From contig NZ_BCFL01000017.1 in assembly GCF_002217755.1 (NCBI RefSeq), positions 124,001 through 188,000 of the forward strand: a stretch of 64,000 nt of DNA. Reading direction: 5' to 3'. Both the position numbers and the translations under genes were made by a program. Origin of the DNA: Streptomyces hyaluromycini (GTDB lineage Bacteria; Actinomycetota; Actinomycetes; Streptomycetales; Streptomycetaceae). Positions within the stretch are counted from its first letter, which is position 1; every line of letters begins with the position of its first letter. The notes beneath the pieces were generated by a model. The model was not told where the DNA came from. It did not search any database and worked only from the letters and a program-made list of their open reading frames with translations. Below are positions 9,699 to 16,936 of this stretch, one piece after another.

Positions 9699-10423
9699 GG
9701 CAGCAGCCCCTGTTCCGCGAGCAGGGACATCCTGGCCCGGCCGGCCGGATCGTCGAGGCGCTCACGCATCGCTTCCACCGCCTGCTCCAGGCTGCCGGGC
9801 CCGGACCGAAGGGCGTCGCGGTACCGCTTGAGGGCCGCCACGGCCGACGGGGTGGTGCGTCCCACCTCGCGCATGACCCGGGTCAGTTCGGCCTCCGGCT
9901 CCGGGGCCGCGCGGTCGGCGAGGCCGATGCCGACGGCGCCGGCGGCGTCCAGTTGGTGTGCGGTCAGCGCCAGCGAGAAGGCGCGGTGGTGACCGACGCG
10001 TTCGGCGACGACCGGGAGCAGTACGGCCGGCAGCAGCCCCACCAGCAACTCGGTGATCCTGAACGTGGCTCCGGGACCGGCGACGACCTGGTCGCACGCG
10101 GCGACGAGGGCGACGCCGCCGCCGGTGACCTGCCCGTCGACGAGTGCCACGGTGACCAGGGGGCTGCGCGCCAGGCCGGTGAAGAGGTCGTGTGCCGACG
10201 CGAGGCCGCCGAGGACGTCGCCCGTGGACCGGTCGCCGCTCAGGGGCATTCCGGTGCAGAACGCCGGACCGTGGGAGTCGATCACGAACGCCCTTGCCCG
10301 GGGCGTGCGTTCGGCCTGTTCCAGGGCCGAGATCAGCGCTTTGACCACGTCCTCGGCGAGCACGGGACCGGTGAGGGTGGCCCGCAGCTGTCCGGGCCGG
10401 TGGGTCAGGGTGACGGCGGTCAT
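9695..10423 (-). CDS. Crotonase-fold enzyme, ECH1-type dehydratase of a beta-branching cassette
   Basis: A 242-residue protein. The segment FVIDSHGPAFCTGMPLSGD (from about residue 43) matches the FCTGM signature of PksH-type ECH1 enzymes, and DGQVTGGGVALVAACD supplies the second oxyanion loop. ECH1 dehydrates HMG-ACP to 3-methylglutaconyl-ACP. The ATG at 10423 was chosen because it overlaps the stop of the HMG-synthase gene (ATGA, 10420-10423); a longer frame to 10567 would run far into that gene. Translation is probably coupled on both sides. Confidence 0.78.
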   Translation of the reverse strand: MTAVTLTHRPGQLRATLTGPVLAEDVVKALISALEQAERTPRARAFVIDSHGPAFCTGMPLSGDRSTGDVLGGLASAHDLFTGLARSPLVTVALVDGQVTGGGVALVAACDQVVAGPGATFRITELLVGLLPAVLLPVVAERVGHHRAFSLALTAHQLDAAGAVGIGLADRAAPEPEAELTRVMREVGRTTPSAVAALKRYRDALRSGPGSLEQAVEAMRERLDDPAGRARMSLLAEQGLLP

Positions 10424-11667
10424 TGCCGTCCCCCGCCGAGCTGGACGTAGTGGCGCTCGTGGTCGTCGATGTGTTCGAGCATCGTCAGCGGGCGATCCGG
10501 GCTCACGGCCGGCGCCAGCTTCTCCGCCAGCGACAGGTCGCCCTCGAAGTCGGCCACACCGGCGCACAACGGGTCACAGGCGTCGGCGATCTCGTCGTAG
10601 GCGTCGACGTCCAGGCGGGTGCGGGCGGCGAGCGCGTCCGCCACGCCCGACGTGCCCGTCGCCCCCGGGGAGTTGAGCAGGTAGCTGCAGAACTCCGAGG
10701 AGCACCCGGACCCGTAGGAGAAGATCCCGACGCGCCGGGTGGCCGCGGGGCCGGTCCCGGCGTGGTCGAACAGGCTGAGCAGGGCGAGGAGAGTGGTCCC
10801 GGCGTAGATGTTGCCGACCTGCGCCGGGTACCGGACGGAGGCCTCCAGACGGCGCCCGAAGTCCTCCGCGACCTGCTGCGGTGCGAAGCGCCCCAGGCTG
10901 CGCAGCAGGGAGCGGTGTGCCCCGCGGACCGCTCCGGGGAAGGGGGTGTGGAACACGAGGTGGTCGAAGGAGTCGAGGAAGTCGGTGTCCGGGCGCCGCC
11001 GCACGTAGTCGCCGTAGGCGGTCCGGAGGCACTCCACGTACGACATGAGGGACAGATCGGGGTCCCAGATGTGATCCGACGGAGTGGGACGGCGGACGTC
11101 GGTCACGTCGAAGCCGCAGTATCCGGCAGCGCCCAGCTCGGCTGTCGCCAGCGTGGGCCGGGAGCCGACCAGGACGGCGACCCCGCCCGCCCCCTGGCTG
11201 GGTTCCGCCGTGCTGCCGCGGATGAGACGCGGCACGTCACAGCCGATCACCAGGGCGCGGGCGTCCTCGCGGGAGGCGATCGCCGTCTGTGCCACGGCGA
11301 GTTGGAGTGCTGCGACACCCGCGTAACACGCCTGTTTGACCTCGTACAGGCGGCAGGTGCGGGGCAGCCCCAGGAGCTCGTGGATCCACGTCGCGGCCGA
11401 CTTGGACAGGTCGATCCCCGACTCGGTGCCCACCACCAGCAGTTCGATCGTCTCCAGCTCGCCTTCGCCGAGACGGTCCAGGAGCGGGCGCGCGGCGTTG
11501 ACGGCACAGCTGACGACGTCCTCGCAGGGCAGCGCGGCCGTCTTGCGCCGCATCATCAGGTTCGCCATCCGGGAGGTGTCCATGCCCCGCGCCCGGAACA
11601 GGTCGTCGACCTCGACATAGGCCAGGCCGAGATAGGCGCTGATGTCCTCGATGCCGACCGGCTTCAT
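10420..11667 (-). CDS. HMG-CoA synthase-like enzyme (HCS) for beta-branching
   Basis: A 415-residue member of the HMG-CoA synthase family. The catalytic Glu (GTESGID, E82), nucleophile Cys (QACYAG, C114) and His (VFHTPF, H240) are all visible. PksG/MupH/CurD-type HCS condense acetyl carried on a donor ACP with the beta-keto group of an ACP-bound chain. No mevalonate-pathway genes lie nearby, while a decarboxylating KS, ECH1 and ECH2 flank it in the canonical order. This argues for the polyketide type. The start at 11667 overlaps the KS stop (ATGA). A primary-metabolism mevalonate role is unlikely here. Confidence 0.87.
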   Translation of the reverse strand: MKPVGIEDISAYLGLAYVEVDDLFRARGMDTSRMANLMMRRKTAALPCEDVVSCAVNAARPLLDRLGEGELETIELLVVGTESGIDLSKSAATWIHELLGLPRTCRLYEVKQACYAGVAALQLAVAQTAIASREDARALVIGCDVPRLIRGSTAEPSQGAGGVAVLVGSRPTLATAELGAAGYCGFDVTDVRRPTPSDHIWDPDLSLMSYVECLRTAYGDYVRRRPDTDFLDSFDHLVFHTPFPGAVRGAHRSLLRSLGRFAPQQVAEDFGRRLEASVRYPAQVGNIYAGTTLLALLSLFDHAGTGPAATRRVGIFSYGSGCSSEFCSYLLNSPGATGTSGVADALAARTRLDVDAYDEIADACDPLCAGVADFEGDLSLAEKLAPAVSPDRPLTMLEHIDDHERHYVQLGGGRQ

Positions 11668-13109
11668 GGGCAGTCCTCCTCCGCTCGCCCCAGGACGAGG
11701 GATGCGTTGATCCCGCTGAAGGCGAAGCTGTTGCTCAACGCGGTACGCAGCGGCGCACGCGTGATCGTGTCGGTGACGAACCTCAGGTCGGTCCGCACCG
11801 GTTTGGCCAGGTGGGGATTGGCGTGGCAGTAGCCGCCGGCGAGTTGCAGCAGGGTCGCGACGGCCTCGACGAGCCCCGCGGCTCCCAGCCCGTGGCCGAG
11901 AAGGGCCTTGGTCGAGTTGACCCACGGCCCGTCGATGCCTGTTGCACCGGCGGCTGTGGATTCAACTGCCGTTGATCCGGCGTCCGTTGATCCGAAGGCC
12001 GTTAATCCGAAGGCCGTTAATCCGAAGGCCGTTGATCCGAAGGCCGTTGATCCGGCGTCCGTTGATCCGAAGGCCGTTGATCCGCCGGCGCCGAACACCT
12101 CGGCCAGGGCTGCCGCCTCGCTGTCGTCGCCGACGGCCGACCCGGTGGCATGGGCGTTGACGTAGTCGATGTCCGAGGGGGCGAGACCGCAGTCGGACAA
12201 CGCCTTGCGCATCGCACGGACTTGGCCGTCGGTGTCGGGCCGGGTGCCGCGTCGGGCGTCGGTGCTCGTGCCGGAGCCGAGGATCCGGCCCAGCGGCCTG
12301 ATGCCGCGCCGGTGTGCCTCGGACGCCGGCTCGACGAGTACGGCCGCCGCGACCTGGGCCACGGCGATGCCGTCGTGGCTCTCGTCGAAGGGGCGGCAGG
12401 CCGCGGCGGCGTCCCCGCCCGCGGTGACCGGGGTCATGGCCCCGGCCTTCACGAAGGCGCCGATCTCCACCGGGGAAAGGTCGTTGACCGGCGCGACGAC
12501 CAGACAACGGGGTGCCTGTCCGGCCGCCACCATACGGGTGGCGTGGATCAGGGCGAGCGCGCCGGCGGCCGACGAACCGCCGATCGGCCAGCCTTCCCCG
12601 CGGCACCCGGTCACTTCTCCCACGGCGCCGAGCGCGTCGGTGTCGAAGCAGTCCAGCAGATGCCCGGCGCGGACCGTGGCCGGGTCGGCGGCGTAGGCGG
12701 CGGCGGAGCGGGACTGGTGGCCCAGGGCCAGGTTGTTGCCCGCGATCACCACGCTCGTGTCACGGGCTTCGGCCTCGGTCAGCCGGGCGGCGGTGCACGC
12801 GGCGAGCGCGACACAACAGGCCGTCCGCACGGGGAGGGTGGCCCGTCCGGCGACCCGGCGCAGCCTGTCGCGGCCCGCCGGGTCGGCACAGTGGGACCGG
12901 GCCCAGGACCGCAGGTCGAAGCCGTCCAGATGGGCGGCCGGGACCACAAGTCCCGCGCCAGGCACGGGAGTCGGGCGCAGCGTCGGCTCGCCGCGGCGGA
13001 GCACCCGGTCCAGTTCGGTGACGGTGGCGGCGGCCGGATGCAGCACCGCGGCCGAGGTCACCGCGATGCCGGTCCCCTGCCGCCGGTCCGGCACCGGTGA
13101 GGGGCTCAC
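11664..13109 (-). CDS. Decarboxylating ketosynthase (KS0) with tandem-repeat loop and two TTA codons
   Basis: A thiolase-fold ketosynthase of 481 residues. The active-site Cys of condensing KS enzymes is replaced by Ser (GGSSAAG aligns with DTACSSS). The two His motifs remain (NAHATGS, and STKALLGHGLG). This fits the KS0 of beta-branching cassettes, which decarboxylates malonyl-ACP to the acetyl donor. The GTG at 13109 overlaps the ACP stop (GTGA). A surface loop before STKALLGHG is expanded by a 15-bp tandem repeat coding for GSTAF-like units. In this repeat, codons 364 and 369 are TTA (12018-12020 and 12003-12005 on the minus strand). TTA is read only by the bldA tRNA in Streptomyces, so this gene and the coupled genes after it should depend on bldA. 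Confidence 0.85.
   Translation of the reverse strand: MSPSPVPDRRQGTGIAVTSAAVLHPAAATVTELDRVLRRGEPTLRPTPVPGAGLVVPAAHLDGFDLRSWARSHCADPAGRDRLRRVAGRATLPVRTACCVALAACTAARLTEAEARDTSVVIAGNNLALGHQSRSAAAYAADPATVRAGHLLDCFDTDALGAVGEVTGCRGEGWPIGGSSAAGALALIHATRMVAAGQAPRCLVVAPVNDLSPVEIGAFVKAGAMTPVTAGGDAAAACRPFDESHDGIAVAQVAAAVLVEPASEAHRRGIRPLGRILGSGTSTDARRGTRPDTDGQVRAMRKALSDCGLAPSDIDYVNAHATGSAVGDDSEAAALAEVFGAGGSTAFGSTDAGSTAFGSTAFGLTAFGLTAFGSTDAGSTAVESTAAGATGIDGPWVNSTKALLGHGLGAAGLVEAVATLLQLAGGYCHANPHLAKPVRTDLRFVTDTITRAPLRTALSNSFAFSGINASLVLGRAEEDCP
11956..12090 (-). repeat. 15-bp tandem repeat inside the KS0 gene
   Basis: Eight consecutive 15-bp units lie at 11971-12090, with a degenerate unit before them at 11956. 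On the plus strand the unit is gttgatccgaaggcc with variants. The period is in frame, so copy-number changes add or remove five residues (Gly-Ser/Leu-Thr-Ala-Phe type). Two adjacent units carry g-to-a (gttaat), which turns a TCA Ser codon into a TTA Leu codon on the coding strand. Confidence 0.95.
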
Positions 13110-13354
13110 GGCTGCTCGCAGTGCGCGTGGAGCAGTTCCGCGAGACCACCGAGCGTGGGCTCGGCGGCGAGCGCCCCCGTGGGCACGGTCAGCCGCAGCT
13201 CGTCGACGGTACCGACCAGGATGTCCATGCGGTCGAGGGAGTTGGCTCCCAGGTCCCGCAGCTTCTGCCTGGGGTGGATCTCGTCGTCCTGGAGGTCGCC
13301 CAGTACGTCCCGGACGTGCCGGCACAGCACTTCCCAGATCTCGTCGTGTGTCAT
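13106..13354 (-). CDS. Acyl carrier protein (candidate donor ACP)
   Basis: An 82-residue ACP with phosphopantetheine attachment at Ser39 in GANSLDRMD. It lies directly before the decarboxylating KS and overlaps it by 4 bp. That is the usual place of the donor ACP (AcpK/MacpC type), which is loaded with malonyl and decarboxylated to acetyl for the HCS. The gap from the preceding ACP gene is 37 bp. No dedicated phosphopantetheinyl transferase is seen in the window. Confidence 0.85.
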   Translation of the reverse strand: MTHDEIWEVLCRHVRDVLGDLQDDEIHPRQKLRDLGANSLDRMDILVGTVDELRLTVPTGALAAEPTLGGLAELLHAHCEQP

Positions 13355-13391
13355 GGAACCCTGCCTTCTGCCGAGTGCCGGGGCGGCCGGG

Positions 13392-13661
13392 TCAGCGCGC
13401 GCCCTGCGGCAGGCCGGCGCACTGCGCCACGTGCTCGGCGAGCTCGGCGAGGGTGGGGTTCTGGTAGAGCGCCTCGACCTTCTCCGCCAGGCCGTAGCGG
13501 GAGTTGATCACCGCCGTGACCTCGGCACCGAGCACGGAGTCCAGGCCCAGGTCCTGGAAGGCGGTGTCGTCGCCGATCTCCTCGGGCTCGCAGTAGAGGA
13601 CTTCCGCCAGATGCGTGCGCAGTACCTCACGGACCTCGTCGGCGGTAACGGTCTGGGACAT
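13392..13661 (-). CDS. Acyl carrier protein (candidate chain/acceptor ACP)
   Basis: An 89-residue ACP. GLDSVLG holds the pantetheinylated Ser42, and helix I (DEVREVLRTHLAEVL) is typical. The ATG at 13661 has an AGGAG site 7 bp upstream. It follows the condensing KS by 38 bp and may carry the growing beta-ketoacyl chain. The Trp that follows the DS motif by a few residues in many beta-branching acceptor ACPs (mupirocin type, from memory) is absent. The acceptor role is therefore inferred from gene order alone. Confidence 0.85.
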   Translation of the reverse strand: MSQTVTADEVREVLRTHLAEVLYCEPEEIGDDTAFQDLGLDSVLGAEVTAVINSRYGLAEKVEALYQNPTLAELAEHVAQCAGLPQGAR

Positions 13662-13699
13662 GGGAGTTCTCCTGTCGTGGTGAGCGGTTGTCACGATGG

Positions 13700-15469
13700 T
13701 CAGCGGGCTGCCGGGCCGTGGGCGTCGAACCAGTGCGGGCTGCGCTGGAACGGGTATCCGGGCAGGTCCGGGCAGTGTGGCCGGGGGTGCGGCCAGTGCT
13801 TGGCCCAGTCGGCGGGGAGTCCGTCGAGCCAGTCGCCGGCGGTGTGGGCCATGGGCGTGGGCAGGTGCCCGAGCGCGTCCTTGCGGTCCGTCGCCGCCAC
13901 CTGTCCGTGCGGCTGCTCCGCCGCCACGGCTGCCAGCGCCTCCGCCAGCCCGGTGAGGCCGGCGGCCACCAGGACCCGTCGTTCCCGCAGGCCGGCCCGG
14001 CCCGTCTGGGTCGTCCACGCGAGGGCGGCCAGATCGGGCGGCCGCGGCCCGCGCACGGTCCGTAGCAGGTCTGCGGCCAGGGCGGACAGGCCCGTCCGGT
14101 TCATGGCGGACAGGGGGACGGCCAGCGGGCCGGTACCGGTCCACGTCGGCGCGCCGACCGTCTCCTCGGGCGCCTCCTCGACGATGGCGTGTGCCAACGC
14201 GCCGCCCACGCCGAAGGAGTTCACCCCGATACGGCGGACCTCCGCACCGCGCGGCCAGGCGACCGGACGGTCGGCGAGGGCGACCGGCAGGTCGCCGAAC
14301 GACAGGGCGGGGTCGGGCCGGTCGAGACCCGCGATCGGCGGGATGAGCCCGTGCCGCAGGATGAGCACCGCCTTGACGATGCCGAGCAGCCCCGCGGCGG
14401 CCTCCAGGTGCCCGATGTTCGACTTGACCGAGCCGATCCACAACTTTCCCTCGGGTCCGGCCACTTGGGCCTGCGGCATCTCAAGTGCCGTGCGGAGGGC
14501 CTCGGTCACGGCCGCGGCCTCCGCGAGGTCGCCTCCGGTACCGGTGCCGTGGGCCTCGACGTAACCGACGGAGGAGAGCGGGACTCCCGCCGCGCGGGCC
14601 GTGCGCAGGAACAGCTGGGTCTGCGCCGGGGCGTCGCTGCCGGTCAGGCCGCCGGCCCTGCCGTTGTGACCGACGCCGACACCGCGGATCACCGCGTACA
14701 CCGGATCGCCGTCCCGCCGCGCGTCGGCGAGACGCCTGAGCAGGAGACAGGCACCGCCCTCGCCTCGCACATAGCCGTCGCGTCGGGTGCTGAACGGGAC
14801 GGAGTCGCCGGTCGGGGAGAGCGCGCCCGCCTGATAGGCGCTGCTGGTGTAGAAGCCGTTGCAGGTGATGTTGGCGGCCATCACGGCGGCCAGGGAGAAC
14901 TCACCTGCGCGCAGCCCCTGCACGGCCGGGGCCAGTACCGAGAGGCCGGAGGAGCAGGCGGAGTCGACGGCGTAGCTCGGGCCGGTCCAGTCGAACTGGT
15001 ACGAGATCCGGTTGGCGGTGAACGTGATCAGGGTGCCGGGGAATGCGGCGCTGTCCACGACGTCCGCCCGGATCATGCGCTCCCGGTAGTCGGCCATGGG
15101 GGCCGCGGCGAACACCGCCACCGGTTCGCCGCGCAGCCGGTCCGGTGCGATGGCCGCGTTCTCCAGGGCGTGCCAGGTCAGTTCGAGGAGCAGGCGCTGG
15201 TGCGGGTCCATCCAGGCGGCCATGCGCCGGGAGACACCGAAGAAGGCCGCGTCGAAGCCGGCGACGTCATCGAGCAGCGCCGCCTGCATCGGCCGCGCGT
15301 CGACGGGCCCCGCGTCGACGGACGGCACCCGCTGCTCGGGCACCGGACCGATGAGCCGCCGCTCGGCCCGCAGCAACTGCCACAGCGACTGGGCGTCGTC
15401 GGCTCCTGCGGTACGGCAGGACAGCCCGATGACGGCGACGGGTTCGGGGACGTGCGGCTCGGCGTTCAT
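13700..15469 (-). CDS. Stand-alone polyketide ketosynthase with C-terminal docking region, no AT
   Basis: A 589-residue protein with a complete KS domain (residues about 8-435). The catalytic triad is Cys172 (VDSACSSG), His307 (EAHGTGTGGD) and His354 (SNIGHLEAA). The last 150 residues form the alpha/beta linker that follows KS domains in modular and trans-AT PKSs and end in YPFQRSPHWF, but no acyltransferase, KR or TE follows. The ATG at 15469 has a strong GAGGAGG site; longer upstream frames run into the P450 promoter. It is the first gene of the operon. It probably makes the beta-ketoacyl-ACP that the HCS then branches, using a trans acyltransferase not present here. Confidence 0.85.
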   Translation of the reverse strand: MNAEPHVPEPVAVIGLSCRTAGADDAQSLWQLLRAERRLIGPVPEQRVPSVDAGPVDARPMQAALLDDVAGFDAAFFGVSRRMAAWMDPHQRLLLELTWHALENAAIAPDRLRGEPVAVFAAAPMADYRERMIRADVVDSAAFPGTLITFTANRISYQFDWTGPSYAVDSACSSGLSVLAPAVQGLRAGEFSLAAVMAANITCNGFYTSSAYQAGALSPTGDSVPFSTRRDGYVRGEGGACLLLRRLADARRDGDPVYAVIRGVGVGHNGRAGGLTGSDAPAQTQLFLRTARAAGVPLSSVGYVEAHGTGTGGDLAEAAAVTEALRTALEMPQAQVAGPEGKLWIGSVKSNIGHLEAAAGLLGIVKAVLILRHGLIPPIAGLDRPDPALSFGDLPVALADRPVAWPRGAEVRRIGVNSFGVGGALAHAIVEEAPEETVGAPTWTGTGPLAVPLSAMNRTGLSALAADLLRTVRGPRPPDLAALAWTTQTGRAGLRERRVLVAAGLTGLAEALAAVAAEQPHGQVAATDRKDALGHLPTPMAHTAGDWLDGLPADWAKHWPHPRPHCPDLPGYPFQRSPHWFDAHGPAAR

Positions 15470-15652
15470 ACGGACCTCCTCGTGAAGCTCGGGGTTCGCC
15501 ACGCTAGAGACGCCGTGTGACATGGCTGCGACAGCTGCCCCCGGTCGCCGGACCCGGCATATGCGGGCTGTCACCGGACCGTCACGGCGGCCCCGCAAGC
15601 TGGCTGTCCGCGGCCGGGCGGACCCCGGTACACGTCTGCAGTTGGAGGAACG
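15470..15652 (+). promoter_or_regulatory. Divergent promoter region between KS operon and P450, with SARP-like direct repeats
   Basis: A 183-bp region between the divergent starts of the KS and P450 genes. GTCACCG at 15570-15576 and GTCACGG at 15581-15587 are direct repeats exactly 11 bp (one helix turn) apart, the spacing used by SARP activators. They lie about 70 bp upstream of the P450 start. A SARP-type regulator is encoded at the other side of the P450. The motif differs from the classic TCGAG heptamer, so the operator call is an inference. A GGAGG site (15644-15648) precedes the P450 GTG. Confidence 0.4.
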
Positions 15653-16936
15653 GTGCCGGACAAGCCGTCGAGGGGCAGGACCCTGAACCAGTACCTCGAC
15701 CCGTACCCGTACTTCGGGAGACTGCGCGAGGTCGGCCGCGTGGTCCGGATCCGGACGGCCTTCGCGGGTGAGGGCTGGCTCATCACACGCCACGAGGACG
15801 CCCAGCGCCTGGCCGGAGACCCACGCCTGAGCGTGGAGGACCGCCACGCCGGCCCCGAACTGCGCTGCCGGCTGGACCGGTTCAAGTTCCGGTTCGCCGA
15901 CTGCCTCCCCGAGACCATGCTCGTCATGGACCCGCCGGAGCACACCCGGCTGCGCCGGATGGTGGCCCGGGAGTTCACCCCCCGCCGGGTGGCCGCCCTC
16001 GCCCCCTACATCGAGGAGACGGTCCGCAAGCTGCTGGCCCCGCTCCCGCCGGACGGGACGGCCGACCTGGTGTCCGTCCTGGCGGAGCCGCTGCCGACCA
16101 TGGTGATCTGCCGCCTCCTGGGGCTGAGCGAGCAGGACGCCGCCCACCTGGGCCCCTTCGTCTCGGTACTGACCGAGCTGCCGGTGGACCCGGAGGTGGC
16201 GGCCCGGGTGGACAAGGCACGCGACGCGGTGTGGACGTATCTCTCCCGCATGATCGAGGAGAAGCGGCACAAGCCCGACGACGGACTGCTCAGCGCCCTG
16301 ATCTCCGCCCACGACGACGAGGGGCGGCTCACCGACACCGAACTGACGTCGATGGCGGGGGTGTTGTTCGCCGGCGGCGCCGAGACCACCACCCAGATGA
16401 TCGGCTCCGGACTGCTGCTGCTCCTGCGTCACCCCGGACAACTGGCCCGGCTCGTCGAGTCACCCGACCTGATCCCCTCGGCGGTCGACGAACTGCTGAG
16501 GTTCGAGAGCCCCGTGACGCTCGGGCTCATCCGGTACGCGGCCGAGGACATCACCCTCGCCGACGTGACCATTCCCCGAGGCGACCTGGTCTTCGTGGGG
16601 GTCTCGTCGGCCAACCACGACCCCCGCCGCTTCCCCGAGCCCGACCGACTGGACGTCGCCCGCCGGGACAACCCCCACCTGGCCTTCGGGCACGGCCCCC
16701 ACTACTGCCTGGGCGCACCCCTGGCCAGGCTCGAACTCCAGGTGGTCCTCTCCACACTCCTTCAGCGGCATCCGCACCTGGAACTGGCCTGCAGCCCCGC
16801 CGAGGTGCCCTGGCGCCCGTCCGCCCTGCGCGGCCCGGCGTCCCTGCCCGTGCGGCTGGGGCCCCGTGATGCGGCGGACCGCTTGACGATCAGGCACCCG
16901 CCCGCCGGTCCAGGCAGGCCGCGAGGAGCGTACTGA
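15653..16936 (+). CDS. Cytochrome P450
   Basis: A soluble 427-residue bacterial P450. The I-helix motif AGGAETTT starts near residue 240, an ExxR motif lies in DELLRF, and the heme loop FGHGPHYCLG holds the proximal Cys352. It starts at a GTG with GGAGG 5-7 bp upstream. No ferredoxin or reductase gene is next to it, so electrons come from elsewhere. Its place between the KS operon and the SARP-fusion regulator makes a tailoring oxidation (hydroxylation or epoxidation) of the branched product likely. Its 3' end overlaps the convergent regulator gene by 47 bp. Confidence 0.92.
   Translation: MPDKPSRGRTLNQYLDPYPYFGRLREVGRVVRIRTAFAGEGWLITRHEDAQRLAGDPRLSVEDRHAGPELRCRLDRFKFRFADCLPETMLVMDPPEHTRLRRMVAREFTPRRVAALAPYIEETVRKLLAPLPPDGTADLVSVLAEPLPTMVICRLLGLSEQDAAHLGPFVSVLTELPVDPEVAARVDKARDAVWTYLSRMIEEKRHKPDDGLLSALISAHDDEGRLTDTELTSMAGVLFAGGAETTTQMIGSGLLLLLRHPGQLARLVESPDLIPSAVDELLRFESPVTLGLIRYAAEDITLADVTIPRGDLVFVGVSSANHDPRRFPEPDRLDVARRDNPHLAFGHGPHYCLGAPLARLELQVVLSTLLQRHPHLELACSPAEVPWRPSALRGPASLPVRLGPRDAADRLTIRHPPAGPGRPRGAY

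Noticed and set aside
10420..11667. HMG-CoA synthase as part of a mevalonate pathway
   Set aside because: No HMG-CoA reductase, mevalonate kinase or IDI gene is nearby, and all neighbours belong to a beta-branching cassette.
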